NCBI RefSeq assembly: GCF_033441515.1
Contig: NZ_JAWQJT010000003.1
Location: 2,108,001 to 2,172,000 of the forward strand
Direction of reading: 5' to 3'
Length of the DNA: 64,000 nucleotides
From: Amycolatopsis solani
GTDB taxonomy: Bacteria > Actinomycetota > Actinomycetes > Mycobacteriales > Pseudonocardiaceae
Numbering within the stretch: the stretch's first letter is position 1; the number at the start of each line of letters is the position of its first letter. Shown piece by piece: positions 33,405-41,990 of this stretch. The notes beneath the pieces are model-generated. The model did not search any database. It saw nothing but the letters and a program-made list of their open reading frames with translations, and was not told the DNA's origin. Position numbers and translations under genes: made by a program.

Positions 33405-34529
33405 TCACTTGCCGGGGCGGGTCAAGCCGTCCTCGTCCGCCTTCAGGCTCAGGATGTTCTTGTCCGTGTCCGCCAACGCCTTCGTCACCGGCCCCGACCT
33501 CTCCGAAGTCGACAAGTCGACCAAGCGGATCGGCGCGTCCAGCTTGATCAGCGTCGGCACATACTCCGCCTTGTCCACCTTCCACCGCTCGCCGTCACGC
33601 ACGAACCGGAACCGTGCCGCCGCGCCCTCCTCCGTGTCGCCGCGGGGCTCGGAGTGGCGGGCGATGCTGTTGCCGAGCCCGTAGGCCACCCACTTGTCGC
33701 CGAGCTTCTCGAACGGCTGGACCACGTGCGCGTGGTGGCCGATGATCAGGTCGACGTCGTCCGACGCCAGGATCTTCTTCGCCTGCGACCGCTGCTCCGC
33801 CGTCGGCTCGTGCTGGTACTCCACACCCCAGTGCAGGCTCGCGATCACAACCTGCGCCCCCGCCTCGCGCGCCTTCCGCGCGGCCGACAGGACGTCGTCG
33901 ACGTCGATCTGGTTGGCCAGCCACGGTTTGCCGGCCGGCACCTTGATGCCGTTGAACCCGAAGGCGTACGACACCTGCGCCACCTTGACGCCGTTGACGT
34001 CCACGACCAGGGGTTTCGCCGCTTCCGACGCCGAGCGCGCGGAGCCGGTGTGCTTGATGCCCACCGCGTCCAGCTTGTCGAGGGTCCGCTTCACACCGTC
34101 GGCGCCCTGGTCGATCGTGTGGTTGGACGACGTCGAGCACGTGTCGTAGCCGGTGTCCTTGAGCGCGTCGGCGATCTCCGGCGGCGCGCTGAACGACGGG
34201 TACCCGCTGTACGGCCCGCCTTCCGGCGCCAGCGGCGTCTCGAGGTGGCAGATCCCGAGGTCGGCGCCGGAGATCAGCGGCTGGATCCCGGCCAGCAGCG
34301 GCCGGTAGTCGATCTTGCCGCCGCCGTCGGCCTCGGCCTGCTCGGTCAGCGCGGGGTGGATGAGGACGTCGCCGGTCGCGACGACGCTGAACGAGCCGTC
34401 CGGGGCAGCCGCCGAGGACGACGCCGTCTCCGGGAACGGGGTCGGGGCCGGGCCGGACTGCGGCGGGCTGCTGCAGCCGGCCACCAGGACGGCGACTCCG
34501 GCGAGCGCGGCGACGCGGTGCTTCGTCAT
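33405..34529 (-). CDS. CapA-family metallophosphatase-like lipoprotein
   Basis: 374 residues. ATG 34529 has GGAGGGGG upstream; the signal ends in a lipobox (VLVAGC). After a Pro/Ser-rich linker the CapA/PgsA metallophosphoesterase domain follows: VVATGDVLIHP, ICHLETPLAP, STSSNHTIDQGADGV, VIASLHWGVEYQHEPT and LIIGHHAHVVQP, ordered as in the family and supplying the metal ligands. CapA proteins take part in poly-gamma-glutamate or capsule-like polymer export; other members are surface phosphodiesterases. No capBC genes are nearby, so its polymer is unknown. It is divergent from a sugar ABC importer. Confidence 0.8.
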   Translation of the reverse strand: MTKHRVAALAGVAVLVAGCSSPPQSGPAPTPFPETASSSAAAPDGSFSVVATGDVLIHPALTEQAEADGGGKIDYRPLLAGIQPLISGADLGICHLETPLAPEGGPYSGYPSFSAPPEIADALKDTGYDTCSTSSNHTIDQGADGVKRTLDKLDAVGIKHTGSARSASEAAKPLVVDVNGVKVAQVSYAFGFNGIKVPAGKPWLANQIDVDDVLSAARKAREAGAQVVIASLHWGVEYQHEPTAEQRSQAKKILASDDVDLIIGHHAHVVQPFEKLGDKWVAYGLGNSIARHSEPRGDTEEGAAARFRFVRDGERWKVDKAEYVPTLIKLDAPIRLVDLSTSERSGPVTKALADTDKNILSLKADEDGLTRPGK

Positions 34530-34847
34530 CGGTCCCCCTCCTGACGTGGTCCGGCCATCCTGCCAGTCGGGCGAACCCGGCAGAGAGGGCATCCCGGTCA
34601 TCACCAACTCCCACCACAGTCGACAACACCGCTCAGAACATTCCCACAGGACAAAACCGGACAACGCGCAGCCCAGCGGGGAAAAAATACGATAAATGGC
34701 GCCCTCTAATGCCACGATGCAACTACGGAGAGTAGGTCTCGCTCCGCTAACTGCGGCTTGACGCTCCACGAACGGGTGTTTTGTAATACCAGTCACTCGG
34801 TAGTAACCGGCCCGCAACACTCGTCCCCGGTCCCATGGGAGCACTCG
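34530..34847. promoter_or_regulatory. 318-bp divergent region between CapA and the sugar importer
   Basis: AT-rich for this genome, especially 34680-34700. The importer promoter and operator are near its end: TTGACG at 34758-34763, an 18-bp spacer and TGTAAT at 34782-34787. A ribosome site (GGGAG) precedes ATG 34848. No open frame with conserved sequence is present. Confidence 0.55.
34784..34805 (+). promoter_or_regulatory. inverted-repeat operator overlapping the importer -10
   Basis: TAATACC at 34784-34790 and its complement GGTAGTA at 34799-34805 with an 8-bp centre; the middle bases of the two arms are unpaired, the TACC/GGTA cores are exact. It overlaps the -10 element, the natural place for a repressor. 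The FadR-type regulator at 38510, the last gene of this cluster, is the likely binder. Confidence 0.5.
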
Positions 34848-35873
34848 ATGTCCACATACCCGCACAGGTCCCGCACCTGGAGCGTTGTTGGTTGTTGTTT
34901 GATTTCCGGCGTCCTGATGGCCTCGTGCTCCTCCGGTAAGGACACGGCGGCCCCGCAGCAGCAGGCACCGGCCAACGGAAAGATCACGCTGTACTACCTG
35001 CAGAAGCAGGGTGACCAGCAGTACTTCGTCGAGCAGGCCCAGGGCGCGCAGGAGAAGGCGAAGGAGCTCGGCGTCGAGCTCAAGGTCGTCAACCTCGGCC
35101 AGGACGCCAACAAGGCGATCACCGAACTCGACGCGGCGGTCGCGCAGGGCGCCAACGGCGTCGCCATCGTCGTCCCGGACCAGGCCATCGGCCCGCAGGT
35201 GATCGACAAGGCGAAGAGCGCGGGCATCCCGCTCATCGCGTCCGACGACGTCATCAAGGACGGCACCGGCGCGAAGGCCGCGTTCGTCGGCTTCAACGGC
35301 AGCCAGATGGGCGACTCGGTCGGCACCGAGGCCGGGAAGCTGTTCAAGGCCGCCGGCTGGACCGCCGCCGACACGAAGATCATCAGCGCCTACAAGCAGG
35401 ACCTCACCGTCTGCACCGACCGCGTCAACGCCGCGAAGGCCGCGTTCCAGAAGTCGGGCGACCCCGGCGTCCAGGTGATCGACGTCGGCACCGACAACTC
35501 GCCGGTCGACGCGCAGAACCGCGCCGGCGCGGTGATCGGCTCCAACCCGGGAGTCAAGCACTGGGTCGTCTGGGGCTGCAACGACGAGAACGAGACGGGC
35601 GTCGTGACCGCGCTCGCCAACTCCGGCGTGCAGGCGAACAACATCATCGGCGTCGGGCTCGGCGCGTACCTCACCTGCAAGGACTGGGCCGCGGGCAAGG
35701 ACACCGGCAACAAGTCCGCGCTCTACATCTCCGGCGCCGAGGTCGGCCGCTCGGCGATCCAGGTGCTCGTCGACAAGGTGAAGAACGGCAAGGAGCTGCC
35801 CGCGGAGACGATCGCGAAGACCACGATCGTCAACAAGGACAACTACAAGCAGGCCGGCGTCAACTGCACCTGA
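34848..35873 (+). CDS. sugar ABC transporter substrate-binding lipoprotein (arabinose-type)
   Basis: 341 residues; ATG 34848 is preceded by GGGAG. The lipobox is VLMASC. The mature protein is a type 1 periplasmic-binding fold close to L-arabinose-binding proteins: ITLYYLQKQGDQQYFVEQAQGAQEKAKELG, VAIVVPDQAIGPQVIDKAKSAGIPLIASDD, WVVWGCNDENETGVVTALANSG, YISGAEVGRSAIQVLVDKVKNG. It delivers a pentose-like sugar to the ATPase and permease that follow. A hairpin in the 72-bp gap to the next gene probably raises the level of this protein over the membrane parts. The sugar is inferred from similarity only; galactose or fucose is possible. Confidence 0.85.
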   Translation: MSTYPHRSRTWSVVGCCLISGVLMASCSSGKDTAAPQQQAPANGKITLYYLQKQGDQQYFVEQAQGAQEKAKELGVELKVVNLGQDANKAITELDAAVAQGANGVAIVVPDQAIGPQVIDKAKSAGIPLIASDDVIKDGTGAKAAFVGFNGSQMGDSVGTEAGKLFKAAGWTAADTKIISAYKQDLTVCTDRVNAAKAAFQKSGDPGVQVIDVGTDNSPVDAQNRAGAVIGSNPGVKHWVVWGCNDENETGVVTALANSGVQANNIIGVGLGAYLTCKDWAAGKDTGNKSALYISGAEVGRSAIQVLVDKVKNGKELPAETIAKTTIVNKDNYKQAGVNCT

Positions 35874-35881
35874 CCGACCCC

Positions 35882-35925
35882 TCGTGAGTGTTTAGGACGG
35901 TTAGAACCGTCCTAAACACTCACGA
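35882..35925 (+). repeat. GTGAGTGTT hairpin inside the sugar-importer operon
   Basis: Perfect 21-bp arms (35882-35902 and 35905-35925) and the two-base loop AG; arm begins TCGTGAGTGTTTAGGACGG. It lies between the binding-protein and ATPase genes, where it could protect the upstream mRNA or attenuate downstream expression. Two relatives occur at 40317 and 48795. Confidence 0.9.
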
Positions 35926-35945
35926 CCGCCGTACGGAAGGCGACC

Positions 35946-37484
35946 ATGTCCTCCTCTTCACCCGCGCTCGCCGTCGAGGGCATCGGCAAGCGCTTCTCCG
36001 GGGTCACCGCCCTCGACGACGTCTCGCTGGAGTTCCGCTCCGGCGAAGTCCTCGCGCTGATGGGCGAGAACGGCGCCGGGAAGTCGACGCTGCTGCGCGT
36101 GCTCTCCGGCGACCAGGGCCCGGACGACGGCCGGCTGCTGCTGGACGGCACCGAGGTCGCGTTCGACACCCCGCGCGCGGCGATGGCCGCCGGCGTCCGC
36201 GTGATCTACCAGGAACCCGAGATCATCCCGCACGTTTCGGTGGCGGAGAACGTCTTCGTTGGCGAGCTCCCCGCCAAGGCCCGGGTCTTCAACCGCCGCA
36301 CGCTCATCAAGGCCACGCAGGACGCGCTCGCCGAGTACGGCTTCGAGGGCGTACTCAACCCGGCGACGCTCGGCGTCAAGCTGTCGGCCGCCCAACGGCA
36401 GATCGTCGAAATCCTGCGCGTGCTCACCGCGGCCACCCCGCCGAAGGTGATCGCCTTCGACGAACCGACGTCGTCGCTCTCGGAGCACGAGGTGGAGGCA
36501 CTGTTCCGGCTGATCGGCCGGCTGCGCGACAGCGGCGTCGCGGTCGTCTACGTCTCCCACCGGATGAAGGAGATCTTCCAGCTCGCCGACCGCGTCGCCG
36601 TGCTGCGCGACGGCAAGCTCGTCGGCGTCCAGCAGGTTTCGGAGACCGACGAACCCGGCCTGGTCCGGATGATGATCGGTCGCGACCTCTCGGCCCTCGA
36701 GCGCCGCGTCACGCAGGACACCGGCGACGTCGTGCTGGAGCTCGACGACGTCACGACCGACGACGTCACCGGCATCTCGCTGCGGGTCCGCGCGGGCGAG
36801 GTCGTCTGCCTGGCCGGGCTGGTCGGCGCCGGGCGTTCGGAGCTGGCCCGCGCGATCGTCGGCGACCTGCCGATCCGCTCGGGCACCGTCACGCTCGACG
36901 GAAAGCGCTTGCGCGCGAGCAATCCCGGCGACGCCGTGAAGGCCGGCATCGGCTTCGCGCCCGAAGAGCGCAAGACGGACGCGTTGCTCATGCAGCGGTC
37001 CGTCCGCGACAACATCTCCATCTCGGTGCTGGACCGCCTTCGCCGCTTCCGCGTCGTGAAGCGCGCGAAGGAACGCGCGCTCGTCGAGGAGTACGTGCGT
37101 GAGCTTCGCGTGCGGACGCCGTCGATGGAGCAGGAAGTCCGCAAGCTGTCCGGCGGCAACCAGCAGAAAGCCGTGCTGGCGCGCTGGCTCGCGCGGCGGC
37201 CGAAGCTGCTGATCCTCGACGAGCCGACGCGCGGGGTCGACGTCGGCGCGAAGGCCGAGATCTACCGGATCATCGACGGCCTAGCAGCCGAAGGCATCGC
37301 GCTGCTGGTCATCTCCTCCGACCTGCCCGAGGTGCTGACGCTCGCCGACCGCATCCTCGTGATGCGCGCCGGACGGCTCGCCGGCGAGATCGGCCGTGAA
37401 GAAGCGACCGAGGAAGCCGTGCTGACCCTCGCCATCCCCGAAACCGAACCAGCCGTGGAAGAAGCCCAGGAGATCGGCGCATGA
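35946..37484 (+). CDS. sugar ABC transporter ATP-binding protein (two nucleotide-binding domains)
   Basis: 512 residues. The two-domain AraG/MglA/RbsA type. Domain 1: Walker A GENGAGKST at about residue 40, signature region KLSAAQRQIVEIL, and Walker B KVIAFDEPTSSLSEHE. Domain 2: degenerate Walker A GLVGAGRSE near 292, signature KLSGGNQQKAVLARWLA, and Walker B LLILDEPTRGVDVGAKAE. This asymmetry is normal for the family; only one site hydrolyses efficiently. It powers uptake of the sugar bound by the upstream lipoprotein. Its last codons overlap the permease start as ATGA. The first gene of the operon is separated from it by the hairpin at 35882. Confidence 0.95.
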   Translation: MSSSSPALAVEGIGKRFSGVTALDDVSLEFRSGEVLALMGENGAGKSTLLRVLSGDQGPDDGRLLLDGTEVAFDTPRAAMAAGVRVIYQEPEIIPHVSVAENVFVGELPAKARVFNRRTLIKATQDALAEYGFEGVLNPATLGVKLSAAQRQIVEILRVLTAATPPKVIAFDEPTSSLSEHEVEALFRLIGRLRDSGVAVVYVSHRMKEIFQLADRVAVLRDGKLVGVQQVSETDEPGLVRMMIGRDLSALERRVTQDTGDVVLELDDVTTDDVTGISLRVRAGEVVCLAGLVGAGRSELARAIVGDLPIRSGTVTLDGKRLRASNPGDAVKAGIGFAPEERKTDALLMQRSVRDNISISVLDRLRRFRVVKRAKERALVEEYVRELRVRTPSMEQEVRKLSGGNQQKAVLARWLARRPKLLILDEPTRGVDVGAKAEIYRIIDGLAAEGIALLVISSDLPEVLTLADRILVMRAGRLAGEIGREEATEEAVLTLAIPETEPAVEEAQEIGA

Positions 37485-38506
37485 GTACGCCCACGAAGGA
37501 AACCGCGGCTCCGGCCGCCCCGGCGCAACCGAGCGCCGCACGCCGCGTGCTCACCGGCATCGGCGTGCAGAACTCCAGCCTGATCATCACGCTGATCGCG
37601 TTGATCGTCCTGCTGAGCATCCTGAACGACAACTTCCTGCGCACCAACAACCTGCTGCTGATCGGCAGCGCGATCACCATCATGGGGCTGCTGGCCCTGG
37701 TCCAGACCCTGGTGATCATCCTGGGCGCGCTGGACATCTCGGTCGGGTCGATGGCCGGGCTCGCGTCGGTGATCTCGGCGATGGTGTTCACCTCGACCGG
37801 CAGCGCCGGGGTCGGCATCCTCGCCGCGATCGGCGTCGGCATCCTCTGCGGCCTGATCAACGGCATGATCATCATCTTCGGCCGGGTCAACCCGGTGGTC
37901 GCGACGCTGGCCATGCTCGCCACCTACAAGGGTGTCGCGCAGGTGATCTCGGACGGCAAGTCGCAGGGCTACACCGGCGGCGACGACCTGTTCATCTTCC
38001 TGGCCAAGGGCGCGATCGCGGGCCTGCCGTCGCTCGTGTGGGTGTTCCTGATCGTCGCGGCGATGCTGCACTTCCTGCTCAAGTACACCGACATCGGCCG
38101 CAACGTCTACGCCATCGGCGGCAACGACACGGCCGCGCGGCTGGCCGGCATCAACATCAACCGGTACATCATCGGCGTCTACGCCCTCGCCGGCGTGGTC
38201 GCGGCGGTCGCGGGCATCCTGATCACCGCGCGGACCGGCTCGGGCCAGCCGGTGTCCGGGTCCGAGGGCCTGGAGCTGCAGGCCGTCACCGGCGCCGCGC
38301 TCGGCGGCACGATGCTCAAGGGCGGCCGCGGGTCGATCATCTCGACCGTGCTCGCGGTGATCATCCTGGGCGTGCTCGACAACGGCATGTCCGGCCTCGG
38401 CATCAACCCGTTCTGGCAGAACGTCGCCCACGGTGCCCTGCTCGTGATCGCGGTCGTGCTGCAGCAGCTGCGCAGCGGGGAGCGCCGCGTCGGCCTGCCC
38501 GAGTAG
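37481..38506 (+). CDS. sugar ABC transporter permease
   Basis: 341 residues, about ten membrane helices, typical of AraH/RbsC. Conserved segments: ILGALDISVGSMAGLASVI, GLINGMIIIFGRVNPVVATLAM, YAIGGNDTAARLAGININRYI, and SGSEGLELQAVTGAALGGTMLKGGRGS (the coupling loop that contacts the ATPase). It overlaps the ATPase gene by 4 bp and is followed after 3 bp by the FadR-type regulator gene, so all are one transcript. It forms the membrane channel for a pentose or related sugar. Confidence 0.95.
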   Translation: MSTPTKETAAPAAPAQPSAARRVLTGIGVQNSSLIITLIALIVLLSILNDNFLRTNNLLLIGSAITIMGLLALVQTLVIILGALDISVGSMAGLASVISAMVFTSTGSAGVGILAAIGVGILCGLINGMIIIFGRVNPVVATLAMLATYKGVAQVISDGKSQGYTGGDDLFIFLAKGAIAGLPSLVWVFLIVAAMLHFLLKYTDIGRNVYAIGGNDTAARLAGININRYIIGVYALAGVVAAVAGILITARTGSGQPVSGSEGLELQAVTGAALGGTMLKGGRGSIISTVLAVIILGVLDNGMSGLGINPFWQNVAHGALLVIAVVLQQLRSGERRVGLPE

Positions 38507-38509
38507 CGG

Positions 38510-39166
38510 GTGAACCTCCACGCCCGGATCGTCGACGAGCTGGGGCGGCTCATCGTCGAAGGCGTCCTCGGGGACGGGCAGCCGCTCGTCCCCGAGGAGC
38601 TCGGGCGGCGCTTCTCGGCGTCCCGCACGGTGGTGCGCGAGGCCCTGCGCGTGCTGGAGTCCAAGGGCATGGTGACCGCGCGCCCGCGGGTAGGCACGTG
38701 GACGCTGCCGCCCGAGTCGTGGGACGCGATCGACCCGGACGTCATCGCCTGGCGCGTCGGCGGTCCCGACCGCGGCGAGCACCTGCGGGAGCTGCTGGAA
38801 CTGCGGCTGATGCTCGAACCGCAGGCGGCGCGGATGGCCGCGCGGCACCGGCGGCCCGACGAGCTGTCGGCGATGGCCGCGGCGTACGAGCTGATGGCGG
38901 ACGCCGTCGAGCGGTCCGACGCGGCGGCGTTCCGCGAAGCCGACTCGCGGTTCCACGCGGCGCTGATCCGCGCCTCGGGCAACGCGCTCATCGCGCAGTT
39001 GCGGGTGCCGGTCGTGGCGGCGTTGCAGGCGCACGGCGAGCCGATGGAGCTCGTCGCGCATTCCCGCGTGCTGACGCTGGTGCTGGCGAAGAACGCCGAC
39101 GGCGCCGAAGCCGCGTCACGGAGATTGCTGGAAACCGTTGCGCCGTACCGCTCACCGGCACCTTGA
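38510..39166 (+). CDS. FadR-subfamily GntR regulator of the sugar-importer cluster
   Basis: 218 residues from GTG 38510, three bases after the permease stop. The GntR winged helix is at about 5-72 (VDELGRLIVEGVLGDGQPLV, FSASRTVVREALRVLESKGMVTARPRVG). The C-terminal all-helical FCD domain follows (LRELLELRLMLEPQAARMAARH, DSRFHAALIRASGNAL), with the Asp/His positions that usually hold a metal next to the ligand. Such regulators respond to sugar acids or sugar phosphates. Being last in the importer operon it probably autoregulates the cluster via the inverted repeat at 34784. Confidence 0.9.
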   Translation: MNLHARIVDELGRLIVEGVLGDGQPLVPEELGRRFSASRTVVREALRVLESKGMVTARPRVGTWTLPPESWDAIDPDVIAWRVGGPDRGEHLRELLELRLMLEPQAARMAARHRRPDELSAMAAAYELMADAVERSDAAAFREADSRFHAALIRASGNALIAQLRVPVVAALQAHGEPMELVAHSRVLTLVLAKNADGAEAASRRLLETVAPYRSPAP

Positions 39167-39191
39167 CACGCCCAGCGGGAAGCGCTTCACT
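39163..39191 (+). promoter_or_regulatory. promoter with GGAAGCGCTTC operator before secreted GH105
   Basis: TTGACA at 39163-39168 (overlapping the end of the regulator gene) and a weak -10 TTCACT at 39186-39191 with a 17-bp spacer. The palindrome GGAAGCGCTTC at 39178-39188 fills the spacer and resembles LacI-family or CRE-type operators. A similar GGAAGCGCTTTC is upstream of the other GH105 gene (11081-11092). Confidence 0.5.
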
Positions 39192-39237
39192 CGCTGCGAC
39201 CGACCCGCCGCCATGACGTGCTGAGGAGGACGCTTCC

Positions 39238-40317
39238 ATGCGTTTCCCGGGTATTCGTGGTTTCGGCGTGCTCGCGGCCGCGGCCGTGGCGGGCAGTTTG
39301 CTGACGGCGCCGGTCGCGTCCGCCGCCGTTTCCTGCGCCGTAGCGGACGAAATGGTCGCCGCGGGCAACTACTGGGCCGCCAACGGGACGAACCCCGACC
39401 CGGCGGACTGGCAGAACGCGACGTTCCACGTCGGCAACCTGGCACTGGTCCGGACCACCGGCCAGTCCAACCACAAGACGTACCCGTGGGCGCAGGCGAA
39501 CGGTTACCAGCTGCCGTCCGACCCGAAACGCCCGTTCTTCCCCGACAACCAGGCGGCCGGCGAGGCGTACCTGGACCTCTACACCTACTTCCACCCGGAG
39601 ATCCCGCTCGACTCGATCCGCACCCGGATCCAGGACGAGGTGGCGTCCGTGCGGGCGGGCCACCGCGACTACTGGAACTACGTCGACGCGCTGAACATGG
39701 CGATGCCGTCGTTCGCGCGGATGAGCCTGATCGACCACGATCCGTCCTATTTGGACGCGATGGACCAGCTCTTCCGGTCTTCGGAGCGCAAGCTGTTCAA
39801 CGAGCGCACGGGGTTGTGGTACCGCGACGCGCGGTTCACCGGCTCGGGCGTGTTCTGGTCGCGTGGCAACGGCTGGGCGCTGGCGGCGTTGACGAAGGTC
39901 CTGCAGGTGCTGCCGTCCGACGACGTGCGACGGCCGGAATACCTGCGGGTGTACCAGAAGATGGCCTCGTCGCTGGCGTCGGTGCAGCGCCGTGACGGTT
40001 TCTGGAACGCGGACCTGCTGAACCCGCGCAACCACGGCGGCCCCGAGACCAGCGGCACGGCGTTCTTCGCGTTCGGCATCGGCTGGGGCGTCAACGCGGG
40101 CATCCTCCCGGCTTCGCGCTTCCGCCCGGTGGTCGACAAGGCGTGGACGGCGCTGTCGACGACGGCCCTGCAGGCCGACGGCAAGGTCGGCTACGTCCAG
40201 CCGGTGGGCGACCGCCCGGCCACCGCACGCCAGACCGACACCGCGGCTTACGGCGTCGGCGCGTTCCTGCTGGCCGGCCAGGAAGTGGCCAAGCTCCAGG
40301 GCTGCTCCGCCGAGTAG
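39238..40317 (+). CDS. secreted GH105-type unsaturated uronyl hydrolase
   Basis: 359 residues with a Sec signal ending at ASAAV. (alpha/alpha)6 barrel features: DWQNATFHVGNLALV, FPDNQAAGEAYLDLYTYF, YVDALNMAMPSFARMSLI with the catalytic-position Asp, LWYRDARFTGSGVFWSRGNGWALAAL, and ETSGTAFFAFGIGWGVNAGIL. This is the YesR-like branch of GH105, which trims unsaturated galacturonyl-rhamnose. It follows the sugar importer and its regulator, so the released sugar may be what the importer carries. The AGGAGG-type ribosome site (GCTGAGGAGGAC) precedes the ATG. Confidence 0.8.
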   Translation: MRFPGIRGFGVLAAAAVAGSLLTAPVASAAVSCAVADEMVAAGNYWAANGTNPDPADWQNATFHVGNLALVRTTGQSNHKTYPWAQANGYQLPSDPKRPFFPDNQAAGEAYLDLYTYFHPEIPLDSIRTRIQDEVASVRAGHRDYWNYVDALNMAMPSFARMSLIDHDPSYLDAMDQLFRSSERKLFNERTGLWYRDARFTGSGVFWSRGNGWALAALTKVLQVLPSDDVRRPEYLRVYQKMASSLASVQRRDGFWNADLLNPRNHGGPETSGTAFFAFGIGWGVNAGILPASRFRPVVDKAWTALSTTALQADGKVGYVQPVGDRPATARQTDTAAYGVGAFLLAGQEVAKLQGCSAE

Positions 40318-40364
40318 GTCGTGAGTGTTAAGGAGGGTTAGAACCCTCCTTAACACTCACGACC
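40317..40364. terminator. GTGAGTGTT hairpin between convergent GH105 and dinB
   Basis: Perfect 23-bp arms (40317-40339 and 40342-40364), two-base loop AG; arm begins GGTCGTGAGTGTTAAGGAGG. It fills the 49 bp between two stop codons and so can end transcripts from both sides. Same family as 35882 and 48795. Confidence 0.85.
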
Positions 40365-40366
40365 GG

Positions 40367-41677
40367 TCAGCGCAGGCAGTCGCCGGGGTCGCCGCGGCGG
40401 AGGGACGGGTCGGTCTGGGGAAAGGTGCGGGCCACGCCGGGGCCGCTGGTGCGGTGCTCGAAGCGGACCGTCACGCGGCCGTGGCCCGCGCCCTGGACCC
40501 AGCCCGTGCCGAACTCCTCGTGGACCACGTCGTCGCCCTGGCGCCACTCCGAAGGGGCCGCCGGCGCCGGGGTGGCCGCGGTGACCACCGTCGACGCCGC
40601 AGGCACCGGAGGGGCGGCCAGGGTGAACAGCGCGTCCTGGTGGGGCACCGAAAGGCCGCTGTAGGCCACGCCCGCCAGCCGGATGCCACCGAACTCCGCC
40701 GGGTCGAGCAGCAGGCGCTCGGCCGTCGCCGCCAGCTCGGCCAGGTCGTCGGTCGGGGCGGAGATCGTCTCCGAGCGGGTCACCGTGTGCATGTCGGTGT
40801 GGCGCAGCTTGATCACCACCGTCCGCGCCACGCGCTCGGCCTTGAGCAGGCGCTGGTGCGCACCGACGGCGATGCGGCGGACCTCCGCCCGCAACGTCGG
40901 CAGGTCCTTGATGTCGGTGTCGAACGTCGTTTCGGCGCTGACCTGCTTGGTCTCCGCGCGCCCGGCCACCGGGCGGTCGTCGGCGCCGGTCGCGAGCCGG
41001 CGCAGATCGCGGCCGACCACGCCGCCGAGCGTGGCGACCGCATCCTGTTCGGACAGTGCCGCCAGCTGCCCCAGCGTCTGGACGCCGATGAACCGCAGCT
41101 TGCCCTCCGCCACCGGGCCGATCCCCCACAGCGCGCGCACCGGCAGCGGCGCCAGGAACTCGCGTTCGGTGCCCTGCGGCACGACCAGCAGCCCGTCCGG
41201 CTTGGCTTCGTCGGACGCGATCTTCGCGATCTGCTTGCCGTTGCCCGCGCCGATCGACGCCACCAGCCCGGTTTCCGCCCGGATCCGCGCCCGCAACGAC
41301 GCGCAGAACTCCGTGACGGCGTCGAGTGAAGCACCGACGAGCGACGGTGGTTCGGCGAAGGCTTCGTCGAGGGAGATCTTCTCCAGCACCGGCGCCACCG
41401 CGGAGACGACGGCGAACACCTCCTGGCTGAGCCGCTCGTAGACGCGGAACCGCGGCGGCACGATGACGCCGTTCGCCGGCAGCAGCCGCCGCGCCTGGGC
41501 CATCGGCATGGCCGACTTGATGCCGAACGCCCGCGACTCGTAGCTCGCGCCGGCGACGACCCCGCGCGGGCCGAGGCCGCCGACGAGCACCGGGCGCCCG
41601 GCCAGCGTCGGGCGGGTGAGCTGCTCGGCCGAGGCGTAGAAGGCGTCCAGGTCGAGGTGGATCACCCAGCGGGCCAC
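40367..41677 (-). CDS. dinB: DNA polymerase IV (Y family) with C-terminal extension
   Basis: 436 residues. Y-family polymerase motifs: HLDLDAFYASAEQL (first metal Asp pair), VLVGGLGPRGVVAGASYESRAFGI, and EKISLDEAFAEPP (second acidic pair). The helix-hairpin-helix and little-finger regions follow. The enzyme copies past damaged template and extends mismatches. After the polymerase proper, about 60 residues (WRQGDDVVHEEFGTGWVQGAGHG, then VTVRFE) resemble the Tudor-like C-terminal domain of PcrA/UvrD helicases, seen in some actinobacterial DinB proteins, which may help recruit it. It is one base away from the regulator gene downstream of an ABC exporter operon. Confidence 0.9.
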   Translation of the reverse strand: MARWVIHLDLDAFYASAEQLTRPTLAGRPVLVGGLGPRGVVAGASYESRAFGIKSAMPMAQARRLLPANGVIVPPRFRVYERLSQEVFAVVSAVAPVLEKISLDEAFAEPPSLVGASLDAVTEFCASLRARIRAETGLVASIGAGNGKQIAKIASDEAKPDGLLVVPQGTEREFLAPLPVRALWGIGPVAEGKLRFIGVQTLGQLAALSEQDAVATLGGVVGRDLRRLATGADDRPVAGRAETKQVSAETTFDTDIKDLPTLRAEVRRIAVGAHQRLLKAERVARTVVIKLRHTDMHTVTRSETISAPTDDLAELAATAERLLLDPAEFGGIRLAGVAYSGLSVPHQDALFTLAAPPVPAASTVVTAATPAPAAPSEWRQGDDVVHEEFGTGWVQGAGHGRVTVRFEHRTSGPGVARTFPQTDPSLRRGDPGDCLR

Positions 41678-41678
41678 G

Positions 41679-41990
41679 TCAGTCGCCGCCGGTGGCGTCC
41701 AGCAGCTGGTGGAGCGCCTGGGTGTAGCTCTCGAACGCCGCGCGGCCGGCCGCCGTGAGCCGGACCAGTGTGACCGGCGTGCGGTGCTCGTAGGCCTTGG
41801 TGATCTCGACGTACTCGGCGTCCTCGAGCTTGCGCAGGTGCGTCGAGAGGTTGCCGGCCGTCATGTCCAGGAGCTGCTGCAGCCGAGGGAAGGTGATCTG
41901 GTCGCCGGTGCGCAGCCCGGCGAGGGCGACGGTGACCCGCAACCGCGCCTGGGCGTGGATGACCGGGTCGAGCTGCGGCAGGTCGCTCAT
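41679..41990 (-). CDS. small winged-helix regulator of the ABC exporter operon
   Basis: 103 residues made almost wholly of a MarR/ArsR-like winged helix (VTVALAGLRTGDQITFPRLQQLLDMTAGNLSTHLRKLEDAEYVEI, then a wing VTLVRLTAAGRAAFE). This is the small transcriptional-regulator family with a 100-residue winged helix often placed beside ABC or membrane protein genes. Its start overlaps the stop of the membrane-protein gene upstream (4 bp). The ACTTTGT-AAC-ACAAAGT palindrome at 44325 before the exporter genes is a likely target. It has no obvious ligand domain, so the signal is unknown. Confidence 0.85.
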   Translation of the reverse strand: MSDLPQLDPVIHAQARLRVTVALAGLRTGDQITFPRLQQLLDMTAGNLSTHLRKLEDAEYVEITKAYEHRTPVTLVRLTAAGRAAFESYTQALHQLLDATGGD

